From contig OY729432.1 in assembly GCA_963422385.1 (NCBI GenBank), positions 1 to 64,000 of the forward strand: 64,000 bases of DNA, written 5' to 3'. This document shows positions 23,653 through 32,503 of the stretch, piece by piece. This stretch comes from JAJDTQ01 sp963422385. GTDB taxonomy: Bacteria; Desulfobacterota; Binatia; UBA9968; JAJDTQ01. Both the position numbers and the translations under genes were made by a program. The notes beneath the pieces were generated by a model that saw only the letters and a program-made list of their open reading frames with translations, ran no database searches and was not told the DNA's origin. Within the stretch, counting starts at the first letter, position 1; each line of letters begins with the position of its first letter.

Positions 23653-24723
23653 TCAAAGTCCGTACAGACGCCTCGGATTGTCACTCAGGATCTTGTCGGC
23701 CGCGCCGGCGGCGAGCACGCCGTCCCGTGACAGCCTGGCGATGGCCTCCATGTCGTTGGAGTAGTCCGCGTGCCCGTAGTCGGTGCCGACGATGATGTTG
23801 TCCTCACCCGCGTACTCCAGGACGTAGGGCAGATCGTCGGTGGTCTGGCAAGCCACGTAGACGCGGTTTTCCTTGAGCAGGTTGCGGTCCGCCAGCTCCC
23901 GCGGCGCGCCGCGCACCCCCGCAAGCCGGCTACCGGCGTGTTTGCGGCGAAAGGCCAGCTCCGCCCGGGTGCGGATGAGGAGGTCGTTGAGGGCGTAAGG
24001 GACCCACTGGGAAGTGGTCTCCACGAAGCACCAGCGCAACTCCGGGAATCTGTCGGGCACGCCCTTGTAGATCAGGTTGTTGAAGGCACCCACGGCCGGG
24101 AGCTTGAAACGCGAGAACACGTCCTGGGCGAACAGGTCGTAGTGGCCGAGGTTGCCGCCGCCGGCGTGGACGCAGATGGGCATGTCGAGATCGCTGGCCT
24201 CCCGGTAGAGGGGGAAGAAAGTATCGTCCGAGAGCAGCCGTTCCCCCTCGAAGCCGTGCATGAACACCCCGCAGGCGCCGTTGGCCTTGCCGAAGCGGAC
24301 CTCCTCGATGGCCCGGTCCATGGACCTCGCCGGGGCCAGCACCACCCACCGGATACGGCCGCCTCCCTGCTTCCAGATTTCCGCGAGCCAACGATTGTAG
24401 CCCCGGCAGAGCGCCCGCTCCACGTCGGCACGGGCGGTCAAAGGCCGCAGGAACAACGTGGGATAGATGACCTGGACGTCCACCGACAGTTGGTCCATGT
24501 GCGCGATCCGTGCGGACACGTTGGCCAGCTCGCGGGACTCCGCGGTGGTGTTGAGGCCGATGTTGGTGTTGGGCACCACGCGTTCGTCGATGCGCCAGTA
24601 CCGCAACCCGCTTTGCTGCGAGACCAGGAGGTCCGGCGCGAAACGTTTGTCCTCCTCTTCCATGAACTCCCAGGTCTGCTCCGTCTCGATGACGTGAGCA
24701 TCCGCATCGATGAACAACGACAT
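23653..24723 (-). CDS. Amidohydrolase family 2 protein
   Basis: A 356-residue metal-dependent hydrolase. The start MSLFIDADAHVIETEQTWEF includes the DADAHV motif that binds metal; HAGGGNLGHYD is the central histidine segment, WCFVETTSQWVPYALNDLL a third conserved block, and IVGTDYGHADYSNDMEAIAR the C-terminal metal/catalytic Asp region. Members decarboxylate or hydrolyse aromatic or related acids (ACMSD-like). A close paralogue lies at 28621-29709. Substrate unknown. Confidence 0.85.
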   Translation of the reverse strand: MSLFIDADAHVIETEQTWEFMEEEDKRFAPDLLVSQQSGLRYWRIDERVVPNTNIGLNTTAESRELANVSARIAHMDQLSVDVQVIYPTLFLRPLTARADVERALCRGYNRWLAEIWKQGGGRIRWVVLAPARSMDRAIEEVRFGKANGACGVFMHGFEGERLLSDDTFFPLYREASDLDMPICVHAGGGNLGHYDLFAQDVFSRFKLPAVGAFNNLIYKGVPDRFPELRWCFVETTSQWVPYALNDLLIRTRAELAFRRKHAGSRLAGVRGAPRELADRNLLKENRVYVACQTTDDLPYVLEYAGEDNIIVGTDYGHADYSNDMEAIARLSRDGVLAAGAADKILSDNPRRLYGL

Positions 24724-24969
24724 ATCCTTCTCCCCGCGCCTCGGTTCACCCGGCGCGCTGCCGACTACCCTTGTTCGTGTGCCCGAAAACCCGGCCGGTA
24801 TCCGCGCCCATTCTCGCCCAGGAAGCGGTGACAGTTCAACCCGGCCGCGGCGCCTCGCGCCTTGCGCGCCGATCTGTTACAGATTCGACACGTTGGCCCG
24901 GCCTGCTTGGGAACCTCTTCCGCCGAGGAACCCCGTGCGCCGGACCGGGCAACACCGGGAGGTACACTC

Positions 24970-25818
24970 ATGACACACGCAGGTTACGCTCGCCCGGAGC
25001 TCCTGGTGGAGACGGGATGGCTGGAGCAGCACCTCGATGACCCGGACATCCGCATCGTGGACTGCGATCCCTTCGACGTGTACCGCCGCGCCCACATCAG
25101 GGGCGCCGTCGGCATACGCGTGCACCACTATATCAAGCAGCCCGAATACCCCAGGGACAACCGGAAGTATCCCCTGGTGGCGCCCCCGGACACGGCGAAG
25201 GAAGTGATGGAGGGCCTGGGTATCGGCGAAGGCACGCGGGTGGTGGCCTATGACAGCAACGGCTCCCTGTGGGCGGCGCGCCTGTGGTGGGTACTGAACT
25301 ACTACGGCCATACCCAGGTCACCGTGCTCAACGGCGGCTGGAAGAAGTGGTTCGACGAAGGCCGGCCCATGACGCTGGACGTGCCGAAACCGCAGGGCGC
25401 GGTTTTCAACCCCAAGGCAAATCCGGAACTCGTATGCACCCTGGAGTACGGGACCGCCAATGTCGGCAATCCGGACGTGGTGTATCTGGACGTGCGCTCG
25501 GACGGTGAGTGGACGGGCGCCAACGACCGCGGCAACAAGCGGGCCGGCCGCATACCGGACGCGGTGCACCTGGAGTGGCTCAACTTCCTTCGGGACGACC
25601 CGCACAGGACCTTCAAGGACGCCGGGGAGCTGCGGAGCCTGCTGGGACAGGCCGGGGTTCCACCCGACCGCGAAGTGGTTACCTATTGACAGGGCGGCAT
25701 CCGTGCGGCGCACGGAGTTTTCGTCCTGACGCTGCTCGGTTACGATCGGGCGCGCAACTACGACGGCTCCATGGGCGAGTGGGCCAACCGCGACGACACG
25801 CCGCTCGTGCTGGAGTGA
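24970..25818 (+). CDS. Rhodanese/sulfurtransferase with selenocysteine at the active site
   Basis: A two-domain rhodanese of 282 residues if the in-frame TGA at 25687-25689 is read as selenocysteine (U240). The first domain has PDIRIVDCDPFDVYRRAHIR and the second DVVYLDVRSDGEWTGANDRG. The sequence before the TGA is PDREVVTY and after it QGGIRAAHGVFVLTLLGYDR, so the TGA sits exactly where the catalytic Cys of Y-C-Q-x-G-x-R-A-x-H stands. The tail NYDGSMGEWANRDDTP is the conserved C-terminus. Stopping at TGA would give a protein without its active-site loop. A hairpin begins 11 bases after the TGA, and the DMT gene ATG overlaps the distal TGA (25816-25818). Sulfurtransferases transfer sulfane sulfur; Sec should raise nucleophilicity. 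A Cys-to-stop mutation is the alternative. Confidence 0.75.
25700..25716 (+). promoter_or_regulatory. Candidate bacterial SECIS hairpin
   Basis: TCCGTGC at 25700-25706 and GCACGGA at 25710-25716 form a perfect 7-bp stem with a 3-base loop GGC. It starts 11 bases after the TGA and the loop G is 18-19 bases from it. That is within the spacing expected for bacterial SECIS elements, which SelB binds downstream of the UGA. It lies inside the coding region of the rhodanese. Confidence 0.55.
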
Positions 25819-26678
25819 TGGGACCCGAGCTTCTTGCCCTGACATCGTCGGTGGCCTGGGGCTCCGAAGCGATCCTGGTGCGACGGGGCGCGCGCTACGC
25901 AAGCGTCGCGCTGGCCGCGCTCATGGGTTTCGTGCTGAGCACGGTCGTGCTCTGGAGCGCTATCTGGCTCTTCTTCCCGCTGAGCCTGCTCTATACCGAC
26001 GCCACCTTCTACTTCATCATCAGCGGGCTGATCCAGCCCGCCATCGTCCGCTTTCTCCACTATACCGGCATCGTCCGCCTGGGGGCGTCCCGGGCCGGTC
26101 CGGTCCGCAGCGTGACCCCGCTGTTCGCCATCTTCCTCGCCTTCACGTTCCTCGGCGAGCGCCCCGACACGGAGGTCTATCTGGGATCGCTCTTGAGCGT
26201 CGTCGGAGTCTGGCTCACCTCGAGCCGGCGGGAGGGAGAGAGCGAGTGGAAGACCGTTCACCTCACGTACCCGCTTGGCGCGGCCTTCCTCACGGCCATC
26301 TCCCAGAACTTCCGGAAGACGGGTCTTCGGATCATGCCGAACCCATTCGTCGCCACCGCCGTCACCATCACCACGTCCCTGGTGGTCTTCTCCCTCAGCC
26401 TGGCGGCCACGGGTCAGCTACGGACGCTCAAGGGCGACCGCAAATGCCTGCCGTTCTACGGCACCGCCGCCGTGGTGTCCGCCACCGCCCAGTTGTTGGG
26501 CTACATCGCCCTCAGCAAGGGAGACGTGTCCGTGGTGGTTCCCCTGATCAACACCAACCCGCTCTTCATCGTCATCTTCAGCGCGATCTTCCTGAGAGAC
26601 ATCGAAACCGTCAACGTTCGGGTGGCGGCCGGCGCTGCGCTGATCGTCACCGGCATCGCCCTCATCGCCTATCGCTGA
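25818..26678 (+). CDS. DMT-superfamily (EamA-type) transporter
   Basis: A 286-residue membrane protein with about ten hydrophobic helices in two EamA-like halves. MGPELLALTSSVAWGSEAIL starts the first half, with PVRSVTPLFAIFLAFTFLGE closing it; the second half ends TNPLFIVIFSAIFLRDIETV. It is a small-molecule exporter or permease. The ATG 25818 overlaps the distal stop of the rhodanese (TGATG), so its translation depends on ribosomes reading past the Sec codon. Substrate unknown. Confidence 0.8.
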   Translation: MGPELLALTSSVAWGSEAILVRRGARYASVALAALMGFVLSTVVLWSAIWLFFPLSLLYTDATFYFIISGLIQPAIVRFLHYTGIVRLGASRAGPVRSVTPLFAIFLAFTFLGERPDTEVYLGSLLSVVGVWLTSSRREGESEWKTVHLTYPLGAAFLTAISQNFRKTGLRIMPNPFVATAVTITTSLVVFSLSLAATGQLRTLKGDRKCLPFYGTAAVVSATAQLLGYIALSKGDVSVVVPLINTNPLFIVIFSAIFLRDIETVNVRVAAGAALIVTGIALIAYR

Positions 26679-26764
26679 CGTTTCCGCAGCCGCCCGGACA
26701 GTTGAAGCCGCCACCCGTGTCCGATATTTGAATGTACACACGCATCCGGACTGAATCGCCGCCC

Positions 26765-27643
26765 ATGACTCAGGCAGGAAGGGAAATCGTTGTACGCAGG
26801 ACGCGGGACCTCCGACGGGCCGAGGAATGGGCGCTGGTGCTGGAAGCGGAAGGGCTGGCGCCTCGGCTGCTGCACAACTCCGGCGACTGGTTCGTCCTGG
26901 TTCCGTCCCGGCATCTGGAGCAGGCGGCGACGGAGCTCTGGGCCTACGAAAGCGAGAACCGGACGCCGGTTGAAGAGGAGCAACCGTGGCCCGGGCCCAG
27001 CCCTTTCTACACGAGCGTGGCAGTGGCGGCGGGGCTTTTGGCGTTCTTCTTCTTCGCCGCCTGGACCCAAGGGACGGTGCGCTGGGTCGAGCACGGCAGT
27101 GCATCGGCGGAGTTGATCCTTCGCGGGGATCTGTGGCGCACGGTCACCGCCCTGACCCTGCACGGCGATTTTCCCCACGTGGCGGCCAACGCGGTCGCCA
27201 TGGTGCTTTTCCTGACCGCGGTGTGCCAGAACCTGGGACCGGGGCTCGGGGCGGCGATGGTGCTGGTCGTGGGGGCGTTGGGCAACCTGCTCAACGCCTG
27301 GTTTCACGGCTTCGACCACGTTTCCGTGGGCGCCTCCACCGCTGTCTTCGGCGCCCTGGGCTTGCTGGGAGGCATGGGAGTCGTGCAACGTCGGCGCTTG
27401 GGGGTGCAGGGACGGCGCGCCTGGATACCGTTGGCCGCCGGGCTCGGGGTCCTGGCCATGATCGGCACCGGCGGGCCGCGGGTGGACCTGTGGGCGCATC
27501 TCTGGGGGTTCGTTGCCGGCGGCGGCGCGGGGATGTGCGTGGCTCTGTTCGTGGAGCGGCCCGAAACCGCCGGCGTCCAGCGCAGGATCGGCGTGGTGGC
27601 CGCGGCGGCGGTGGTGCTGTGCTGGGTGGCGGCGCTGGCTTGA
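26765..27643 (+). CDS. Rhomboid-family intramembrane serine protease
   Basis: A 292-residue protein with an N-terminal cytoplasmic domain (EIVVRRTRDLRRAEEWALVL) and about six to seven transmembrane helices. Typical rhomboid elements are LWRTVTALTLHGDFPHVAAN, the catalytic Ser in HVSVGASTAVFGALGL (GxSx) and the His in LWAHLWGFVAGGGAG. It cleaves membrane-embedded substrates. I take ATG 26765; an in-frame ATG at 26732 would add 11 residues. It follows the DMT gene by about 85 bases. Confidence 0.8.
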   Translation: MTQAGREIVVRRTRDLRRAEEWALVLEAEGLAPRLLHNSGDWFVLVPSRHLEQAATELWAYESENRTPVEEEQPWPGPSPFYTSVAVAAGLLAFFFFAAWTQGTVRWVEHGSASAELILRGDLWRTVTALTLHGDFPHVAANAVAMVLFLTAVCQNLGPGLGAAMVLVVGALGNLLNAWFHGFDHVSVGASTAVFGALGLLGGMGVVQRRRLGVQGRRAWIPLAAGLGVLAMIGTGGPRVDLWAHLWGFVAGGGAGMCVALFVERPETAGVQRRIGVVAAAAVVLCWVAALA

Positions 27644-27663
27644 GTTGCAGCGACCGGGACGAG

Positions 27664-27689
27664 TTCCGTGGACACGCGTGTCCACGGAA
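27664..27689. promoter_or_regulatory. Perfect 26-bp palindrome before the SDR gene
   Basis: Arms 27664-27676 and 27677-27689 are perfectly complementary with no loop (centre ACACGCGTGT). It lies between the rhomboid stop and the AGGAGG of the SDR gene. A perfect two-fold palindrome is the shape of a TetR/GntR-type operator; as RNA it could also terminate or attenuate. No regulator gene is adjacent. Confidence 0.5.
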
Positions 27690-27702
27690 GAAAGGAGGGA
27701 AC

Positions 27703-28467
27703 ATGGGTCTGCTGGACCGGAAGGTGGTCATCGTGACCGGAGGGGGAAACGGCATCGGCCGGGCCTATTGCCTCGGCATCGCCCGGGAGGGCGGTATCCC
27801 CGTGGCCGCGGATATCGACGGGTCGGCGGCCGAGTCCGTGGCCGCGGAGGTTGCCGGAAACGGCGGCCGGGCTCTTGGAGTCAACGCCGACGTCGCGGAC
27901 TTGTCAAGCTGTCAGGCCATGGCCCGGGCCGCCCTGCAATCCTTCGGAAGGATCGACGGGCTCATCAACAACGCTGCGGTCTTCATGAGCGTGCCCGTGA
28001 CCCGGTCGGGCTTCCAGGACATCCGGGAAGAGGAATGGGACCGGGTGATGGCCGTGAACGTCAAGGGGCTGTGGCTGTGCAGCCGCGCGGTGGCGCCCGC
28101 CATGCAGGAACGCCGGCAGGGCAGCATCGTCAACGTCGCTTCCAACATGGCCTACAACGGCGGCGGCGGCATGATGCACTACGTGGTTTCCAAGGCGGCC
28201 GTGGTGGGCTTCAGCCGGGTGCTCGCCCGTGAGCTGGGCCCCTACGACATCCGCGTGAACACCCTGGCGCCGGGCTCCACCGCCAGCGAGCCCGAGCCCA
28301 CGAAGGCCGCCCTCGAGGACTACGAGCGGTCCGCGGCCAAGCGCATCCTGCAACGCATCGAACAGCCGGACGACGTGGTGGGAACCGCGCTCTACCTCCT
28401 GTCGGAGTTGAGCGCGTTCGTCACCGGGCAGTCCATTCTCGTGAACGGCGGCGCCAACCTGCATTGA
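27703..28467 (+). CDS. Short-chain dehydrogenase/reductase
   Basis: A 254-residue classical SDR, NAD(P)-binding oxidoreductase. The Rossmann motif VTGGGNGIGRAYC (TGxxxGIG) is at residues 12-24, LINNAAVF (NNAA) near 90, and the catalytic Ser in SIVNVASNMAYNGGG with Tyr/Lys in MHYVVSKAAVVGF. The C-terminus LSAFVTGQSILVNGGANLH is typical of FabG-like members. AGGAGG precedes the ATG at 27703, and the palindrome lies just upstream. Substrate unknown. Confidence 0.9.
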   Translation: MGLLDRKVVIVTGGGNGIGRAYCLGIAREGGIPVAADIDGSAAESVAAEVAGNGGRALGVNADVADLSSCQAMARAALQSFGRIDGLINNAAVFMSVPVTRSGFQDIREEEWDRVMAVNVKGLWLCSRAVAPAMQERRQGSIVNVASNMAYNGGGGMMHYVVSKAAVVGFSRVLARELGPYDIRVNTLAPGSTASEPEPTKAALEDYERSAAKRILQRIEQPDDVVGTALYLLSELSAFVTGQSILVNGGANLH

Positions 28468-28500
28468 CATCCAGTGTTGCGTCCCACAAACCGAAACCGG

Positions 28501-28530
28501 TTGACAAAAGAGTCCCGTTGGTCGAATTAA
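28501..28530 (+). promoter_or_regulatory. Possible sigma70 promoter before the amidohydrolase gene
   Basis: TTGACA at 28501-28506 and AATTAA at 28525-28530 with an 18-base spacer lie in the SDR-amidohydrolase intergenic space, about 90 bases before the ATG. The -10 is a weak match. Confidence 0.3.
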
Positions 28531-28620
28531 ACCCTTGCACACGCGCCGCCGATGGCGACGGCGACGAGAAGGACCGTAACGGCCCCGGATCCTCCGGGCC
28601 ACGTATCAAGGAGTGACGCC

Positions 28621-29709
28621 ATGGCTGGTCATGAGAAGGTCGAGGTCATCGATGCGGATGCCCACGTGATCGAAACGGAACGCACGTGGGACTTTCTGGA
28701 GCCGTCGGAGGAGAAGTTCCGTCCCACGCTCTTCGCGTCGCCCCAATCGCCCACCAAGCAGTACTGGGTCATCGACGAGAAGATTCGCGGGTTCCGGTTC
28801 CCCACCTACAGCGAGCAGCAGCTTCGGGAGCTGTCGGACCAGTTCGGAAGGAACGTCGAGAGTCCCCAGGCCGCTCGGGAGCTGGACGACGTCCGGCTCA
28901 GGCTCGATCACATGGACAAGCTGGGTATCGACGTTCAGGTGCTCCACAACACCTTCTGGATCGAGCAGATCACCACCAGGCCGGAGACGGAAGCCGCGCT
29001 GTGCCGGAGCTGGAACCGGTGGCTCGGAGACATCCACCGGCAGAGCGAGGGCCGTTTGCGCTGGTCCTGCGTCGTGCCGGTGCTGGCGCTGGACGAGGCT
29101 GCGGCGCAGATCAAGCAGGCGAAGGAGGACGGCGCGGTGGCGGTGTGCATGCGGCCACTGGAGGGGGAGCGGGACATGACCGACCCGTATTTCTACCCCA
29201 TCTACCAGGCGGCCAGCGATCTGGATCTTTCCATCGCCGTTCATATCGCCAACGGCAATCCCGCCAACTGCGACACCTACCGCCCGACCGCGGCGGGCCG
29301 TTTCGCCATGTTCCGCGCGCCCACGGTCACCTCGTGCCTGGGCCTCATCATGAGCGAGATTCCCCAAGTCTTCCCGAATCTCCGGTGGGGCTTCATCGAA
29401 GCCTCCTCCCAGTGGGTCCCATGGATCTATCTGGAGAGCGAGAACCGCTACCAGGCGGCCGGCCGCGAGTTCCCCAAGGACCTCTTCGCCGAGTACGGCA
29501 TCTACGTCACCTGCCAGACCAACGACGACATCCCCTACGTCCTCAAGTACTCGGGCGAGGGCAACCTGGTCATCGGCACCGACTACGGCCACACGGACCC
29601 GTCCAGCGAAATGGACGCCATCCGGGACCTGAAGCAGATGGATGACATCAGCCGGGAGAGAAAGGACAACATCCTGTACCACAACCCCAAGGCCCTCTAC
29701 GGTCTTTGA
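28621..29709 (+). CDS. Amidohydrolase family 2 protein (paralogue)
   Basis: A 362-residue metal-dependent hydrolase related to the protein at 23653-24723. It shares VIDADAHVIETERTWDFLEP, the mid segment DLSIAVHIANGNPANCDTYR, LRWGFIEASSQWVPWIYLES and VIGTDYGHTDPSSEMDAIRD. AAGGAG precedes ATG 28621 by about 7 bases. The substrate may be an aromatic or short-chain acid; the TAXI receptor and MFS transporter immediately downstream suggest an uptake-and-degradation unit. Confidence 0.85.
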   Translation: MAGHEKVEVIDADAHVIETERTWDFLEPSEEKFRPTLFASPQSPTKQYWVIDEKIRGFRFPTYSEQQLRELSDQFGRNVESPQAARELDDVRLRLDHMDKLGIDVQVLHNTFWIEQITTRPETEAALCRSWNRWLGDIHRQSEGRLRWSCVVPVLALDEAAAQIKQAKEDGAVAVCMRPLEGERDMTDPYFYPIYQAASDLDLSIAVHIANGNPANCDTYRPTAAGRFAMFRAPTVTSCLGLIMSEIPQVFPNLRWGFIEASSQWVPWIYLESENRYQAAGREFPKDLFAEYGIYVTCQTNDDIPYVLKYSGEGNLVIGTDYGHTDPSSEMDAIRDLKQMDDISRERKDNILYHNPKALYGL

Positions 29710-29719
29710 TATCGCGATC

Positions 29720-30742
29720 ATGGCCACCCGGCGTCGATACAACGCGGCAATACAACGGGTGAAGGGCATGCTCGAACTGGCCTCGGGCCTGTACGAGACC
29801 TCCCTCTCCCACCAGACCCGCCGGGCGGCGGAAGGCGTGCTCCAGACCGACGCCCGGCTCGGGTACTACCTCCGGTTGTCCCTGCTGCCGCGGGGCAGTC
29901 AGGACGACTGCGTTTCCCTCTCCTTCGGCGCCGACAGCTTCCGCGAGCTCAAGCAGCTCGCCGACGGCAGGATCTCCATGGCCTGGATCAATCCGTCGGC
30001 GTCGGTCACCCTCGCCTACAAGGGGAAAGGGCCGCTCGATGGACGTATCCCCTTGCGGACCATCGCGGTGTTCCCGTCCTGGGACGTCATGGGGTTCGCG
30101 GTTCACGAGTCCACCGGCATCACCTCGTTGCAACAGATCAGGAAGGACCGTATTCCGCTGAACCTGTCCACCGGACCCACCGGCAAACGCAGTCTGGTGG
30201 ACACCCCGGTGGCCTTTACCGTGGCCTCCGTCCTCAAGGCCGCCGGCATGACGGTCGCCGACATCCGCAAGTGGGGCGGCACCATCCAATCGGTCACGCG
30301 GCCGAGCCACCCGGACCGGCGCGCCGCCATCGAGGAGGGCACGGTAAACGCCGTCTTCGATGAAGGGATCAAGAGCTGGGGGCAGACCGCGGTGGACAAG
30401 GGCTTCCGCTACGTTCCCATCGACGGCCCGGTGCTGCGCCGCCTCAAGGCCATGGGGTATCGCGGCGCCGTGTTGCCCAGGATGCATTTCAAGGGCATGA
30501 CCGAGGACGTCCCCACCGTCGACTTCAGCGGCTGGCCCATGGTGGTGCGGGCCGACATGCCCAACGACGTGGCCCATGCCCTCTGCGAAGCTCTCGAACT
30601 GCGGAGAAAGACCATTCCCACCGACAACTTCAAGCCCCTCAACATCGCGCAGCTTTGCGCCAACGACGAAGATGCGCCCTACGACGTGCCCCTCCATCCG
30701 GGCGCCAAGCGGTTCTACCGGGAGCGCGGGTACCTCGCATGA
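29720..30742 (+). CDS. TAXI/NMT1-like solute-binding protein without a signal peptide
   Basis: A 340-residue protein of the TAXI-TRAP/NMT1-like receptor fold. Features are ELASGLYETSLSHQTRRA, ISMAWINPSASVTLAYKGKG, VAFTVASVLKAAGMTVADIR and the end PLHPGAKRFYRERGYLA. Family members bind small organic anions in the periplasm, but here the N-terminus (MATRRRYNAAIQRVKGMLEL) has no signal peptide and no transporter permease lies next to it. It may have a cytoplasmic or start-site problem, or be a sensor. It follows the amidohydrolase by 10 bases, so they are co-transcribed. Confidence 0.75.
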   Translation: MATRRRYNAAIQRVKGMLELASGLYETSLSHQTRRAAEGVLQTDARLGYYLRLSLLPRGSQDDCVSLSFGADSFRELKQLADGRISMAWINPSASVTLAYKGKGPLDGRIPLRTIAVFPSWDVMGFAVHESTGITSLQQIRKDRIPLNLSTGPTGKRSLVDTPVAFTVASVLKAAGMTVADIRKWGGTIQSVTRPSHPDRRAAIEEGTVNAVFDEGIKSWGQTAVDKGFRYVPIDGPVLRRLKAMGYRGAVLPRMHFKGMTEDVPTVDFSGWPMVVRADMPNDVAHALCEALELRRKTIPTDNFKPLNIAQLCANDEDAPYDVPLHPGAKRFYRERGYLA

Positions 30743-30823
30743 GTGACGGGCGGATCCCCGTGCTCGTGCCGCTGGAAGCCGTGCGCCCTGCACCCCGCCC
30801 GGCGGCGGGCGTCACTTCCTGAG

Positions 30824-32032
30824 ATGGAGATGCGGCTCCCCCGAATCGTCATCGTCCTCCTTTCCGCCGCTGTTGTGACCATCACGTCCATCAGCATGAA
30901 CGCGTTCAGCCTGTTCCTGACGCCCATCGAGGCGTCGTTCGGCTGGTCGCGCACCACGGCGACGGTTCCCTACGTTTTCGCCATGCTGGGTTGGGGCATC
31001 GGCGGGGTGCTGTTCGGCAAGAAGGCGGATGACCTCGGAACCCGCCCGGTCATCCTGGGCGGCATCCTTCTCATGGCCGCCGGCTTTTTTGGCATGGGCC
31101 TGTCGCGGAACCTGTGGCAGCTATGCCTCACCTTCGGGATCATGACCGGCATGGCCAAGGGAGCCTGCGGGCTGGTCATCATCTCGCTTCTGGTGGCGAA
31201 GCACTACGACGCCAACAGCCGCGGTCTGGCGGTGAGCATCGTCCAGACGGCGTCGCCCCTGAGCCCGTTCTTCCTGGCGCCCCTGCTGTATTTCCTCATC
31301 GGGAGCTACGACTGGCGCGTGGCGGCCACGGCGTGCGGGGTGCTGCTCATTGCGGTGGCGTTCCCGTTCGGTTGGATCGGCGCGCGCGATCCGGACCCCT
31401 CTTCCGGTCACCGGCGTGAGCCCGCGAGCTGGGGAAGCTGCCTCCCCTACCTGCGGGACCGTTCGATGCTGCTGCTGTTCGCGGCGCGATTCTCCTGCGG
31501 CGTGGCTCTGTTCCAGAGCGTGCATCTGGTGGGGATCGCGTTGAGCAAGGACTTCGATCATGCGACCGGAGCCATCGCCGTGTCCGTCTTCGGGATCGCC
31601 GCCGCGGTCTCCGCGGTTACTTTCGGCTGGCTGTCCGACCGCTACGGCCGCGCCCCGATGCTGGCCCTCACCTACCTCTTCCGCGGCCTCGGCACTCTGG
31701 CCATGTCCTTCGACATGCCGAGCCCGATGGTCTTCTTCATCGTGGTGGCGCTGGCAATGGGGCCGACCTTCGGCACCATTGCGATACAGAACGTCATGTT
31801 CTTCGAGATGGTCGGACCGCGACTTGCCGGGCTCATGTTGGGCCTGAGCTTCATCGTGCACCAAGTCGGCTCCGCCAGCGGACCCATACTGGCGAGCGTC
31901 GCCTTCGACATGACCGGCAGCTACGACGGCTTCATGCAGATCATGAGCCTGATCCTGCTGTCGTCGGCTCTGATGATCTACATCGCCATCCGTTCCGACG
32001 ACGCCCCGCTCCCCGAGCCCGCGCGGCCCTGA
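30824..32032 (+). CDS. MFS transporter (oxalate/formate antiporter-like)
   Basis: A 402-residue MFS protein with twelve predicted helices. MRLPRIVIVLLSAAVVTITS is helix 1, the loop GVLFGKKADDLGTRPVILG matches motif A, and FGWLSDRYGRAPMLALTYLF is the second motif A. It most resembles the monocarboxylate/oxalate branch by its EASFGWSRTTATVPYV segment. It probably exports or imports an organic acid of the pathway encoded upstream. The ATG at 30824 is followed six bases later by another in-frame ATG. Confidence 0.8.
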   Translation: MEMRLPRIVIVLLSAAVVTITSISMNAFSLFLTPIEASFGWSRTTATVPYVFAMLGWGIGGVLFGKKADDLGTRPVILGGILLMAAGFFGMGLSRNLWQLCLTFGIMTGMAKGACGLVIISLLVAKHYDANSRGLAVSIVQTASPLSPFFLAPLLYFLIGSYDWRVAATACGVLLIAVAFPFGWIGARDPDPSSGHRREPASWGSCLPYLRDRSMLLLFAARFSCGVALFQSVHLVGIALSKDFDHATGAIAVSVFGIAAAVSAVTFGWLSDRYGRAPMLALTYLFRGLGTLAMSFDMPSPMVFFIVVALAMGPTFGTIAIQNVMFFEMVGPRLAGLMLGLSFIVHQVGSASGPILASVAFDMTGSYDGFMQIMSLILLSSALMIYIAIRSDDAPLPEPARP

Positions 32033-32128
32033 CGTAAGCCCTTACCCCCGTTCCTCCTGAGCGTAGCGTAGCGAAGTCTAAGGACGCCATCCCGACCCAC
32101 GGGGCGTGTTCCGCCCGGAGACCAGAAA

Positions 32129-32503
32129 TCAGGCGTAGTCCTGTGTGAGCAGCTCCAGCAGATGGCCGTTGGGATCCCGGAAATAGACGCCGCGCCCGCC
32201 GTTCCAGGTGTTGGTCTCCATGTCGGTGGAAGTCCGCGGCCCGCTTCCGTATTCCAGCCCGGCTTCCTTGATCCGGCCGAAGATCTCGTCGAACTCCTGC
32301 TCGCTCACCTTGAAGGCGTAGTGGTGGCGCTCCACCACCTCAACGTTGTCGAAGTCCAGCGTCAGGGACTGGGAGCTGATACGAACCGGCTGGAAGTGCC
32401 CCATGGGCGGCTGATGCGCAAATCCGAAGATCTTCTCCCGGAAGCAAGCCGACTCTTCCTTGTCCCGTGCCGGCACGATGGTATGGTTCAACTCGATAGC
32501 CAT
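32129..32503 (-). CDS. VOC (glyoxalase/bleomycin resistance/dioxygenase) family protein
   Basis: A 124-residue single VOC module: IELNHTIVPARDKEESACFR at the start, HHYAFKVSEQEFDEIFGRIK mid-protein and VYFRDPNGHLLELLTQDYA at the end, the classical VOC ending with the metal-binding Glu. ATG 32503 has a perfect AAGGAGGT upstream; a longer ORF to 32596 is less likely. It may be a dioxygenase-like or isomerase enzyme. Between it and the IS5 element (32504-32742) I see no gene. Confidence 0.8.
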   Translation of the reverse strand: MAIELNHTIVPARDKEESACFREKIFGFAHQPPMGHFQPVRISSQSLTLDFDNVEVVERHHYAFKVSEQEFDEIFGRIKEAGLEYGSGPRTSTDMETNTWNGGRGVYFRDPNGHLLELLTQDYA

